A DNA stretch of 64,000 nucleotides, taken from positions 658,370-722,369 of the forward strand of contig JACEEZ010022880.1 of assembly GCA_016584305.1 (NCBI GenBank), given 5' to 3'. The translations under genes and the position numbers were made by a program. Shown piece by piece: positions 44,886 through 56,197 of the stretch. The notes under the pieces were generated by a model. The model saw only the letters and a list, made by a program, of their open reading frames with translations. It was not told the DNA's origin and did no database searches. Each line of letters starts with the position of its first letter. Within the stretch, counting starts at the first letter, position 1. This DNA comes from Chionoecetes opilio. Lineage: Eukaryota; Arthropoda; Malacostraca; Decapoda; Majidae.

Positions 44886-45485
44886 CTGAGTGTAGTAGTG
44901 GACTATTGTTGTGAATATGGCATGGTGTTAAATGAAAAGAAAACAAAGGTTATGGTTATTCGCGGCACGGCTGAAGACAGAATCCCGTTGGTAATGCATG
45001 ATATTAAGATTGAGTACGCTTCAAAATACCTGTATTTAGGGGCTTGGTTTAGCGATGATGCAAAAATAAATTGGGCGTTAGGTCTTCACGAAACGTCAGG
45101 AGAAGCACAGCTCAATAAATTTGCTATATATTGTGCTGCGAATTCTAATATGCCATACATTTATAAGTGCAAGGTGTTTGATGCTGCAATGACATCATCT
45201 CTTTTGTACGGTTCAGAAACCTGGCTAGTAACGTATCCGAAGAAGATCATTGCACAATACAACAGAGCCGTAAAGTGTTTGCTAGGAGGCAGGAAACATA
45301 CCAGTCCGGATCTCTGTAGGATTGAATCAGGCATACAACCAGCACAAGATGTCATTGCTAGGAGGAGGCAAAATGTTCTTGAGTCACGGTTGAGGGCACC
45401 AGATGAAGGAGAACCCTATCACTTAGCGTCCAGGTTGTGTGAAGCGGCCAATACTCCGGGGTACAGATTCCTGACACAGGCACTG

Positions 45486-46130
45486 CCGTAGATAACAGTG
45501 AAGTCGCCAGGCGCCAAATATTACGAATTATAGCATTACTACTGATTTTTATGTGCCACTGAAGATGTTACACAGTAGTTTATATCATGGCTGTATAATC
45601 TACCCTGTTTCAGCATTGTTTTATGCTTTGTATCTGCAAATATAACTGTTGCGCATTTTGCTTCTCACGTTTTTCTTCGCGCGATGACAGACAGTAAACA
45701 GTAGCCTTTCGGGCGGCAGGACGCAGACTTGCCAGGTCTTTCAAACTTTAATAGAACTTATTTTCACCTTGGCAGAGGAATTGTTATATATCCAAGCATC
45801 TTCCGCAGCTAATATATATAGAGACTTGTTTTACTTTACCTCTAATTTCCCTGAATCCCCCAGAGTGGCGACTCAACTGTAGGGTTAAAATACTAGCTGG
45901 CGACTTTACTGTAGTAGGTATAGTGAGGTCGCCACTCGGTTTTATTTTTGTAATTTGTTCATTTATAGCCCTAATATGACACAGATGAAGACACAAAATG
46001 ACACAGACTTTCCAGATAGCCCCTTCTAACTTTCCTGAAATCATGGATGTACAAATGTAAGTATTAACGCCACCACACGTCTGTACATAACAAAGAAACG
46101 TAGAACTGGCGACTTCACTGTTATCTACGG
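45486..46130. mobile_element. Family E element, complete copy (in LINE)
   Basis: 645 bp with 25-bp terminal inverted repeats (ccgtagataacagtgaagtc + gccag and its complement ending ctacgg). TA follows on the right and TG (probably mutated TA) precedes on the left. No coding frame. Fragments of the same family lie at 34420 and 22945. Confidence 0.85.
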
Positions 46131-46737
46131 TAAGGTATGAGAGTATTGTAAACCCACTTGACAGGGTGGCTAGACGGATTCAGGAGAAACCCCAGACTGC
46201 CTCCAAATATGTCACATACAGAACACAAATCAACGCCGGACTCTCTGTACATTCAGTGTATGTAAATAGAGATTTTATCCCGGATTATAAACGCCAAGCA
46301 TTTACGAGGCTACGTAGGATGTCCCATAATCTTAGAATAGAAACAGGCAGGAGGAATGGAATACCGAAAGAACTACGACTGTGTTCCTGTGTAGTGCATG
46401 CCGTGCAGGAAGAGTCCCCTGTGTTGCTGCAGCGGCCACTCTCCAGCCAATGTAGCAGCAACTATGTCATGCTAGACTTCTCCAGTATGGATAATTTGAT
46501 GGGTACAAGGGATAAAGTAGGCTATCTGTGCAGTTATATCTATGATGTATTGAAATTATATACGTAAGGGATGTGTCACCCTAGTAGATGTGTTTTGTTT
46601 GTTTGTTTGAGGTTAATGTGAAATATGTAGGCGTATAAATTTGGACAAATATGAGGAAATGATACATGTAATCTGGTAAAATGTTGGTGAAACTTTTGTC
46701 AATAAACTAATAATAATAATAATAATCTCTCTCCCAG

Positions 46738-46812
46738 GAAAAGATGGAGAATCAACTCAATGTGATGAATGCCATACTTCAAGATATGCAACAAGCCCTC
46801 AAATGCAACATA
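46738..46812 (+). other. Exon-like segment with splice-site consensus
   Basis: ctctctcccag ends at 46737 and gtgagt starts at about 46813. Between them about 74 bp read EKMENQLNVMNAILQDMQQA and on to LKCNIW, heptad-like and open. It could be a host exon or a LINE/gag coiled-coil fragment. A (CA)n run follows at once. A second Cys-bearing open piece (LWLCPECSLPADERRMTCC) lies at about 46950-47015. Speculative. Confidence 0.25.
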
Positions 46813-46820
46813 TGGTGAGT

Positions 46821-46926
<106 letters not shown>

Positions 46927-47347
46927 AGATCAAGACAGTGGCACACATGCCGGACGCGATAGACTCTGGCTCTGCCCTGAATGCTCCCTACCAGCTGATG
47001 AAAGGAGAATGACCTGTTGTGTTAGTGAGAAAGGGTCTGTGAGTGTACAAGGGGTCCTGTCTGGTGAGTAGAGGTCATTGTATTTGCTGTAGAGGTTGTA
47101 TTGGTCAGAGTTACAAAAATCAGACCTGTGTTGTTTATTTTTGGCTATGGTGGAGGGACTAGACCCTTGGCTAGCCAGATCCTGTGAGGTGGTTCTCTCA
47201 TTGAAATAAGTCATGGAATCTGGTTTGTTTACTGTTTACTGTTTACTGTTACACATTTGTAGACTATAAGAACATAAGAACAGTTGAAAATAAGGAAGCT
47301 ACAAGAGGCTGTGAGGCTAGGATCATGTCTTGCCATCCTCCAGCTTG

Positions 47348-47419
47348 GGTGTGTGTGTGTGTGTGTGTGTGTGGGTGTGTGTGGGTGTGGGTGTGGGTGG
47401 GTGTGTGTGTGTGTGGGTG

Positions 47420-47478
<59 letters not shown>
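47348..47478 (+). repeat. (GT)n and (GTGC)n compound microsatellite
   Basis: GT/GGGT runs to about 47430, then about 12 units of gtgc. Confidence 0.95.
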
Positions 47479-47544
47479 TTTAACAGGGAAGTATGAATTC
47501 GAAGGCTTCACCTCGGGAGGAAGAAGTTATGGCACAAACATGAG

Positions 47545-48310
47545 GTGTGTTGCCCATGTGGAAAACCTGACCATTTGAACGCTAATGACCTCCGACCCGC
47601 CTACCAAGCCCTGAAGAAGCTCTGTTCCAAGTCTCCATCTTCGGCGAGTGCTATCCGAGCAGCAGATGGGCGCCTCGTGTCGGACATGGATGGGCAGATG
47701 GCTCGTTGGGCTGAGTACTTTGGGTAGTTGTTCACGGTGGACCCTCCAATTGAGCAGCTTCACACCACTGGATTACGGGCAGTGGATGCCGATCCTCCCA
47801 TTGACGAAACCACACCTGTGCAGGAGGACAAAGATCTGGCTCTTCAAATCGCTTGTGATCCCTGTCTTACTCTATGGTTGTGAGACATGGACACTAAATA
47901 GTGACTTGAAGAGGCGAATCGATGCCTTTGGTAATAAGCGTCTTCGCAGAATCATGGGGTATCGCTGGGATGATTACGTGCCAAATCAGCGATTGCACCG
48001 TGAGACTGAATCGAGGCCTATTACCTGCATAGTCCGTCAGCGCCAACTTCGGCTATATGGGCATGTGGCACGCTACCCTGAAACCGATCCTTCCCATCGG
48101 GTTGTATCTGTAAGAGACAATCCGGCGTGGAGGAGGCCAAGGGGGCGTCCACAGGGCTCGTGGCTGGGGCAAGTTGATGTTTCTTGTCGAGAGCTGCTTG
48201 GTATGGGAAAGGAGCCTGCATGGGAGCTCGCGCGTGGTGACCCCCGAGAGTGGCGTCGTAGGGTGGGCGAGGCGACGCGCCCCCCGGCGTATGCCCCCAA
48301 TGATTGATGA
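47545..48310 (+). pseudogene. LINE remnant with reverse transcriptase core deleted
   Basis: The first part reads HLNANDLRPAYQALKKL, then ADGRLVSDMDGQMARWAEYF and VDADPPIDET: the pre-RT linker. It then passes within a few codons (about 47815) and in another frame to the post-RT part: TKIWLFKSLVIPVLLYGCET, RRIDAFGNKRLRRIMGYRW, RQRQLRLYGHVARYPETDP, AWRRPRGRPQGSWL and RELLGMG, ending in about 30 more codons. The whole catalytic RT core is therefore missing. A stop interrupts the first part (about 47726). Both parts resemble one LINE family common in marine invertebrates. The post-RT frame is otherwise intact over about 160 codons. Confidence 0.8.
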
Positions 48311-48393
48311 TGCCGCGTACCCCCAGGTGTAAGGTTTCGTACCCCCTGGTGGTACAGGTCCCCCTGGTTAAGAACCTCTGCAGTAGACTAAGG

Positions 48394-48720
48394 TCTATCA
48401 GTATAAATGATATACTGTTATCTTCAAAAATGTTTGTTCTATAATATTATCAAATAAAAAACAGTAAAACACACTAAAGAAATGCCATTATGAGACTGAT
48501 GAAATATGCATGAACTTAATATTCACTTAAACTCTTCGCCATTTAATATTTTGCGAGACAACTTGTAACAAGGGGCATATCAATAAAAGTGGAATTTTAT
48601 TAGCTTTCCATTGATATATTTCGTTTTCTGATCAATGAATTAGCACGATACATAAATGAGCGTTAACTAAATAAATAACATCATCAATCGGATCGACATG
48701 GTAAAAAAGTGTTCCATGAA
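48394..48720. repeat. Foldback family F, copy 2
   Basis: tctatcagtataaatgatat to ctaaataaataacatcatca, the same arm as at 37830-38135 and 60262-60560. Confidence 0.8.
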
Positions 48721-48726
48721 TACAGT

Positions 48727-48797
48727 ACAGCAGCCTCCCGAGTTTGGCACTTGCTTTCTTCTGAATACATAGTGCTAAACTCGAGGATTAAAAACTC
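48727..48797 (+). repeat. Family G end repeat
   Basis: cagcctcccgagtttggcac to gctaaactcgaggatta, the complement of 40186-40256. Confidence 0.6.
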
Positions 48798-48821
48798 CGT
48801 AAAAAGACTAATGTTGTAGTA

Positions 48822-49817
48822 CAGGGAGGTCCCGTTATACGAGCATTCGGTATACGAGAATCCGATGATACGAGATGTGTAAATTAGGGTCTATTTTCAA
48901 TATACGAGATCGAAAATCCAATGATACGACATTCAAACTGGGGTGAGTAAAATTACCAAGTTCAAAATGCGCGCCCTACCACTCCTGGGCTGGACAAAGG
49001 GGGATTTGGTTGACCCCAGTGAGGTCACCCCTAGCAAGGCGTGACCTGAAGGGTAATTAAGCATATGGTGGGGCCTGACCTTTAGGGGTAATTAGCAGGT
49101 GTGCGGCCCCAACCTTGGGACCGCAGTCTGGTCACCCCTAGCAAGGCGTGACCTGAAGGGTAATTAAGCATATGGCGCGGCCTGACCTTTAGGGGTAATT
49201 AGCAGGTGTGCGGCCCCAACCTTGGGACCGCAGTCAGGTCACCCCTAGCAAGCGTGACCTGAAGGGTAATTAAGCATATGGCACGGCCTGACCTTTAGGG
49301 GTAATTAGCAGGTGTGCAGCCCCAACCTTGGGACCGCTACACTACCTTCTCTTGTATCACGCGGCGTCCCCTACATTACAACGTCTTTTTTGCTTGTTAT
49401 GCATGTTTTATGTTTAATTAATGTGCAGTTATGTTATTTTGTGTGCTATTTTCTCTTTCAGAATGCTTTTTCTACAGAATAGGTAGTACAGTGTGGGTAA
49501 TATAGACGCTGTGTGTTTGTTGTGTTTGCTACAGAATAGGTAGTACAGTGTGGGTAATATAGACGCTGTGTGTTTGTTGTGTTTGCTACAGAATAGGTAG
49601 TACAGTGTGGGTAATATAGACGCTGTGTGTTTGTTGTGTTTGCTACAGTTTATTTTAGCTTGAAAAACATGTCTTTTTTTTTTTTCCTTTATTTTTGATT
49701 GATGGTCCTGGAACCAAACCTATATTTTACCATTAGTTATGTGTTTCGTTATACCAGATTTCGCTTTACGAGTATGCCAGGTGGAACCTAACTGCTCATA
49801 TCTTCGGGACCTCCCTG
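48822..49817. mobile_element. Tigger-like MITE family C, copy 2
   Basis: Same ends as copy 1, TA on both sides (48820-48821, 49818-49819). Three units of about 104 bp (49020-49335) and three 57-bp units (49472-49642). Inserted at the left edge of the 5.4-kb minisatellite. Confidence 0.9.
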
Positions 49818-52800
49818 TACTTCCTCAGTACTCAGTACCTCAGTACTTCCTCAGTACTCAGTACTTCCTCAGTACTCAGTACCTCAGTACTTCCTCAGTA
49901 CTCAGTACTCAGTACTTCCTCAGTACTTCCTCAGTACTCAGTACTCAGTACCTCAGTACTTCCTCAGTACTCAGTACTTCCTCAGTACTCAGTACCTCAG
50001 TACTTCCTCAGTACTCAGTACCTCAGTACTTCCTCAGTACTTCCTCAGTACTCAGTACTCAGTACCTCAGTACTTCCTCAGTACTCAGTACTTCCTCAGT
50101 ACTCAGTACTTCCTCAGTACTCAGTACTTCCTCAGTGCTCAGTACTTCCTCAGTACTCAGTACTCAGTACCTCAGTACTTCCTCAGTACTCAGTACTTCC
50201 TCAGTACTCAGTACTTCCTCAGTACTCAGTACTCAGTACCTCAGTACTTCCTCAGTACTCAGTACTCAGTACTCAGTACTTCCTCAGTACTCAGTACTTC
50301 CTCAGTACTCAGTACTTCCTCAGTACTCAGTACTTCCTCAGTACTCAGTACTTCCTCAGTACTCAGTACTTCCTCAGTACTCAGTACTTCCTCAGTACTC
50401 AGTACTTCCTCAGTACTCAGTACTTCCTCAGTACTCAGTACTTCCTCAGTACTCAGTACTTCCTCAGTACTCAGTACTTCCTCAGTACTCAGTACTTCCT
50501 CAGTACTCAGTACTTCCTCAGTACTCAGTACTTCCTCAGTACTCAGTACTCAGTACTTTCTCAGTACTCAGTACTTCCTCAGTACTCAGTACTTCCTCAG
50601 TACTCAGTACTTCCTCAGTACTCAGTACTTCCTCAGTACTCAGTACTCAGTACTTCCTCAGTACTCAGTACTTCCTCAGTACTCAGTACTCAGTACTTCC
50701 TCAGTACTCAGTACTTCCTCAGTACTCAGTACTTCCTCAGTACTCAGTACTTCCTCAGTACTCAGTACTCAGTACTTCCTCAGTACTCAGTACTTCCTCA
50801 GTACTCAGTACTTCCTCAGTACTCAGTACTTCCTCAGTACTTCCTCAGTACTCAGTACTTCCTCAGTACTCAGTACTTCCTCAGTACTCAGTACTTCCTC
50901 AGTACTTCCTCAGTACTCAGTACTTCCTCAGTACTCAGTACTTCCTCAGTACTCAGTACTTCCTCAGTACTCAGTACTTCCTCAGTACTCAGTACTTCCT
51001 CAGTACTCAGTACTTCCTCAGTACTTCCTCAGTACTCAGTACTTCCTCAGTACTCAGTACTTCCTCAGTACTTCCTCAGTACTCAGTACTTCCTCAGTAC
51101 TCAGTACTTCCTCAGTACTCAGTACTTCCTCAGTACTCAGTACTTCCTCAGTACTCAGTACTTCCTCAGTACTCAGTACTTCCTCAGTACTCAGTACTTC
51201 CTCAGTACTCAGTACTTCCTCAGTACTTCCTCAGTACTCAGTACTTCCTCAGTACTCAGTACTTCCTCAGTACTCAGTACTTCCTCAGTACTCAGTACTT
51301 CCTCAGTACTCAGTACTTCCTCAGTACTCAGTACTTCCTCAGTACTCAGTACTTCCTCAGTACTCAGTACTTCCTCAGTACTCAGTACTTCCTCAGTACT
51401 CAGTACTTCCTCAGTACTCAGTACTTCCTCAGTACTCAGTACCTCAGTACTTCCTCAGTACTCAGTACTTCCTCAGTACCTCAGTACTTCCTCAGTACTT
51501 CCTCAGTACTCAGTACTTCCTCAGTACTCAGTACCTCAGTACTTCCTCAGTACTCAGTACTTCCTCAGTACTCAGTACCTCAGTACTTCCTCAGTACTTC
51601 CTCAGTACTCAGTACTCAGTACCTCAGTACTTCCTCAGTACTCAGTACTTCCTCAGTACTCAGTACTTCCTCAGTACTCAGTACTTCCTCAGTACTCAGT
51701 ACTTCCTCAGTACTCAGTACTCAGTACCTCAGTACTTCCTCAGTACTCAGTACTTCCTCAGTACTCAGTACTTCCTCAGTACTCAGTACTCAGTACCTCA
51801 GTACTTCCTCAGTACTCAGTACTCAGTACTCAGTACTTCCTCAGTACTCAGTACTTCCTCAGTACTCAGTACTTCCTCAGTACTCAGTACTTCCTCAGTA
51901 CTCAGTACTTCCTCAGTACTCAGTACTTCCTCAGTACTCAGTACTTCCTCAGTACTCAGTACTTCCTCAGTACTCAGTACTTCCTCAGTACTCAGTACTT
52001 CCTCAGTACTCAGTACTTCCTCAGTACTCAGTACTTCCTCAGTACTTCCTCAGTACTCAGTACTTCCTCAGTACTCAGTACTTCCTCAGTACTCAGTACT
52101 TCCTCAGTACTCAGTACTTCCTCAGTACTCAGTACTCAGTACCTCAGTACTTCCTCAGTACTTCCTCAGTACTCAGTACTTCCTCAGTACTCAGTACTTC
52201 CTCAGTACTCAGTACTTCCTCAGTACTCAGTACTTCCTCAGTACTTCCTCAGTACTCAGTACTTCCTCAGTACTCAGTACTTCCTCAGTACTCAGTACTT
52301 CCTCAGTACTCAGTACTTCCTCAGTACTCAGTACTTCCTCAGTACTCAGTACTTCCTCAGTACTCAGTACTTCCTCAGTACTTCCTCAGTACTCAGTACT
52401 TCCTCAGTACTCAGTACTTCCTCAGTACTCAGTACTTCCTCAGTACTCAGTACTTCCTCAGTACTTCCTCAGTACTCAGTACTTCCTCAGTACTCAGTAC
52501 TTCCTCAGTACTTCCTCAGTACTCAGTACTTCCTCAGTACTCAGTACTTCCTCAGTACTTCCTCAGTACTCAGTACTTCCTCAGTACTCAGTACTTCCTC
52601 AGTACTTCCTCAGTACTCAGTACTTCCTCAGTACTCAGTACTTCCTCAGTACTCAGTACTTCCTCAGTACTCAGTACTTCCTCAGTACTCAGTACTTCCT
52701 CAGTACTCAGTACTTCCTCAGTACTCAGTACTTCCTCAGTACTCAGTACTTCCTCAGTACTTCTCAGTACTCAGTACTTCCTCAGTACTCAGTACTTCCT

Positions 52801-55222
52801 CAGTACTCAGTACTTCCTCAGTACTCAGTACTTCCTCAGTACTCAGTACTTCCTCAGTACTCAGTACTTCCTCAGTACTCAGTACTTCCTCAGTACTCAG
52901 TACTTCCTCAGTACTCAGTACTTCCTCAGTACTCAGTACTTCCTCAGTACTCAGTACCTCAGTACTTCCTCAGTACTCAGTACCTCAGTACTTCCTCAGT
53001 ACTCAGTACCTCAGTACTTCCTCAGTACTCAGTACCTCAGTACTTCCTCAGTACTCAGTACCTCAGTACTCAGTACCTCAGTACTTCCTCAGTACTCAGT
53101 ACCTCAGTACTCAGTACCTCAGTACTTCCTCAGTACTCAGTACCTCAGTACTTCCTCAGTACTTCCTCAGTACTCAGTACTTCCTCAGTACTCAGTACCT
53201 CAGTACTTCCTCAGTACTTCCTCAGTACTCAGTACTTCCTCAGTACTCAGTACCTCAGTACTTCCTCAGTACTCAGTACCTCAGTACTCAGTACCTCAGT
53301 ACTTCCTCAGTACTCAGTACCTCAGTACTTCCTCAGTACTCAGTACTCAGTACTCAGTACCTCAGTACTTCCTCAGTACTTCCTCAGTACTCAGTACTCA
53401 GTACTCAGTACCTCAGTACTTCCTCAGTACTTCCTCAGTACTCAGTACTCAGTACCTCAGTACTTCCTCAGTACTCAGTACTTCCTCAGTACTCAGTACC
53501 TCAGTACTTCCTCAGTACTCAGTACTTCCTCAGTACTCAGTACCTCAGTACTTCCTCAGTACTCAGTACTCAGTACTTCCTCAGTACTCAGTACCTCAGT
53601 ACTTCCTCAGTACTCAGTACTTCCTCAGTACTCAGTACCTCAGTACTTCCTCAGTACTCAGTACTTCCTCAGTACTCAGTACCTCAGTACTTCCTCAGTA
53701 CTCAGTACTTCCTCAGTACTTCCTCAGTACTCAGTACTTCCTCAGTACTCAGTACTTCCTCAGTACTCAGTACTTCCTCAGTACTCAGTACTTCCTCAGT
53801 ACTTCCTCAGTACTCAGTACTTCCTCAGTACTCAGTACCTCAGTACTCAGTACTTCCTCAGTACTCAGTACTTCCTCAGTACTCAGTACCTCAGTACTCA
53901 GTACTTCCTCAGTACTCAGTACTTCCTCAGTACTCAGTACTCAGTACTCAGTACTTCCTCAGTACTCAGTACTTCCTCAGTACTCAGTACCTCAGTACTC
54001 AGTACTTCCTCAGTACTCAGTACCTCAGTACTCAGTACTTCCTCAGTACTCAGTACTTCCTCAGTACTCAGTACTTCCTCAGTACTCAGTACTTCCTCAG
54101 TACTCAGTACTTCCTCAGTACTCAGTACTTCCTCAGTACTCAGTACTTCCTCAGTACTCAGTACTTCCTCAGTACTCAGTACTTCCTCAGTACTCAGTAC
54201 TCAGTACTTTCTCAGTACTCAGTACTTCCTCAGTACTCAGTACTTCCTCAGTACTCAGTACTTCCTCAGTACTCAGTACTCAGTACCTCAGTACTTCCTC
54301 AGTACTCAGTACTTCCTCAGTACTCAGTACCTCAGTACTTCCTCAGTACTCAGTACTTCCTCAGTACTCAGTACCTCAGTACTTCCTCAGTACTCAGTAC
54401 TTCCTCAGTACTCAGTACTTCCTCAGTACTCAGTACTCAGTACTTCCTCAGTACTCAGTACTTCCTCAGTACTCAGTACTTCCTCAGTACTCAGTACTTC
54501 CTCAGTACTTCCTCAGTACTTCCTCAGTACTCAGTACTTCCTCAGTACTCAGTACTCAGTACTTCCTCAGTACTCAGTACTTCCTCAGTACTTCCTCAGT
54601 ACTTCCTCAGTACTCAGTACTTCCTCAGTACTCAGTACTCAGTACTTCCTCAGTACTCAGTACTTCCTCAGTACTCAGTACTTCCTCAGTACTCAGTACT
54701 TCCTCAGTACTCAGTACTTCCTCAGTACTCAGTACTTCCTCAGTACTTCCTCAGTACTTCCTCAGTACTCAGTACTTCCTCAGTACTCAGTACTCAGTAC
54801 TTCCTCAGTACTCAGTACTTCCTCAGTACTCAGTACTTCCTCAGTACTCAGTACCTCAGTACTTCCTCAGTACTCAGTACTTCCTCAGTACTCAGTACCT
54901 CAGTACTTCCTCAGTACCCAGTACTCAGTACTTCCTCAGTACTCAGTACTCAGTACCTCAGTACTTCCTCAGTACTCAGTACCTCAGTACTTCCTCAGTA
55001 CTCAGTACCTCAGTACTTCCTCAGTACTCAGTACTCAGTACTTCCTCAGTACTCAGTACCTCAGTACTTCCTCAGTACTCAGTACTCAGTACCTCAGTAC
55101 TTCCTCAGTACTCAGTACCTCAGTACTTCCTCAGTACTCAGTACTCAGTACCTCAGTACTTCCTCAGTACTCAGTACCTCAGTACTTCCTCAGTACTTCC
55201 TCAGTACTCAGTACCTCAGTAC
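49818..55222 (+). repeat. 5.4-kb minisatellite (TCAGTAC family)
   Basis: Made of three length variants: tcagtac (7), tcagtacc (8) and tcagtacttcc (11). The commonest combination is an 18-bp pair (7+11). Base substitutions are very rare (tcagtgctc at about 50133, tttctc at about 50555 and 54206, acccag at about 54915); the arrays differ mainly in variant order. The order of variants around 50030-50290 recurs at about 51590-51850, a higher-order duplication at about 1.56 kb. No trinucleotide of the plus strand is a stop, so all three plus frames are open; the 1,837-codon frame is not a gene. Confidence 0.95.
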
Positions 55223-55520
55223 TTCCTGTTACAAGTATTTCAAATACCATAAGACATTCAAATCAACTAATCTCTCCTCACGCTGTGATGTTTACGATCC
55301 ACATCTGAGGCTCGGCAGATTGCCGCCAACAGCGCCATCTATCGTCTGCTAATGTTGATGTATCATTTACCACCAGGCTGTCACACACGTATCACAAGCT
55401 CTTTTCAGTCCTGGAAATTATCACCCTTGGCGAAATCATCAAAAAGATTTACTAATAATATTGCATACAAGCTAAAAGTTGTATGATACGCCAAAAAACA
55501 TGGGAACAGAACAACATTAG
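55223..55520 (+). repeat. Flank repeat K, copy next to the large array
   Basis: Complement of 39235-39548; a partial third copy (tttcaaataccataagacat to gaggctcagcagattg) lies at 58229-58310. Confidence 0.85.
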
Positions 55521-55540
55521 GGCTGAACAACAGCGTTGGG

Positions 55541-55800
55541 GAGGCGGCGGCCGAGTGGCTAGCGTCTTGGAGTGGTGAGCTCGATGTCCCGAGTTCGAAT
55601 CCTGCTGGCGACACAAATCTTTCGGCCATCTTAAACGTGGTGGACAAGAGCCTGGGAGGAGAGCACAAGGTCCCGAGTTCAAGTCCCACCAAGGAGCAAT
55701 TGTAAATCCATCGTCGAGTGGCCTAAGCAACCCGCGTGCTGCAATCCTGTTCCGTCGACTGCGACCAAGTGTGGCGATGGGACAACAGGTAGTAGCGTGT
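55541..55800 (+). repeat. tRNA-derived SINE (SINE-2)
   Basis: Head gaggcggcggccgagtggct (box A) and cccgagttcgaatcctgc (box B), then a second box-B-like gagttcaagtcccacc and a body shared, inverted, with 56198-56609. Confidence 0.8.
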
Positions 55801-56197
55801 GCCTTCAAACTGAGGGTAGACCACCATAGAACACGGACCTTCGCCTATACCAGGGGGGGGGAACGTCAGGCCCGCAAAGCCATTTGGTCAGGCCCTGCCA
55901 AGGCAACCACAGACGTACGAGACTCAAAATTCAATAAATCTAGGAGCTTTTTTTTCATACCAACATAAATTTTTATTAATCCCTTGAGACCCAGAACGTA
56001 ACTTCCATTGTAATTTAGCTACCATTAGATGAATTTTAGTGACTAAAAGCAATATTTTATAGATATGACCTGTTTAGTATCCTTGTCCACTAACTCATTT
56101 GGTATATTCAGTTACTTTTTGTAATTTTATGGCTCGACAACATACAATTTTATATAGCCAAGGAAAGATCTGGCGTGAAGGGTTAAGTGCAGGCATA
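55801..56197. other. No gene; contains a direct repeat
   Basis: 56062-56186 repeats 34125-34250. A G-run sits at about 55851. No coding content recognised. Confidence 0.45.

Larger units (their letters stand above)
43042..46566 (+). pseudogene. LINE reverse transcriptase frame, interrupted three times
   Basis: Pre-RT: WERLLNTNDSKLIWKAMSW, then FRIHFESLLN. Next comes an Arg/Gly run from (GGA)n, then LVLLHVFNVIF and KLFVLFKGGGDTLDCGNYRA. After the family B insertion: TIMNTLGQLYDMLLSKRL, VLFIDFSKAYDRVPRGKL (motif with the first catalytic Asp), then a one-base shift near 44350 to RQGAPSSCLLFTLYMDQLVR; the catalytic box reads LLMDDMVIL (usual YADD; Y-A replaced, both Asp kept). After family D: DYCCEYGMVLNEKKTKVMVI, YLYLGAWFSDD, SSLLYGSETWL. 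After family E: a Cys-containing C-terminal part ending at a stop at 46565. Each insertion is flanked by a short direct repeat, and the host codons join in frame across it. Confidence 0.8.
42360..46727 (+). mobile_element. LINE with three nested element insertions
   Basis: A 5'-truncated non-LTR retrotransposon ending in a (AAT)n tail (46705-46727). The order is: end of the APE-type endonuclease (EIDMCVVK, then GSDHASLCVSL, about 42480-42590), a linker containing a (GT)n and a (GGA)n expansion, the reverse transcriptase (44019-44535), and the C-terminal part (44886-45485 and 46131-46566). Three DNA elements interrupt it: family B at 43691-44017, family D at 44533-44885 and family E at 45486-46130. 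The upstream part (42360-43040) has stops and shifts; from 43042 to the end the frame is open if the three insertions are disregarded. Confidence 0.85.

Noticed and set aside
49739..55252. A 1,837-residue Ser/Tyr/Gln/Leu-rich protein
   Set aside because: It is the translation of the TCAGTAC minisatellite plus the tail of a MITE. All plus frames are open because the unit lacks stop trinucleotides.
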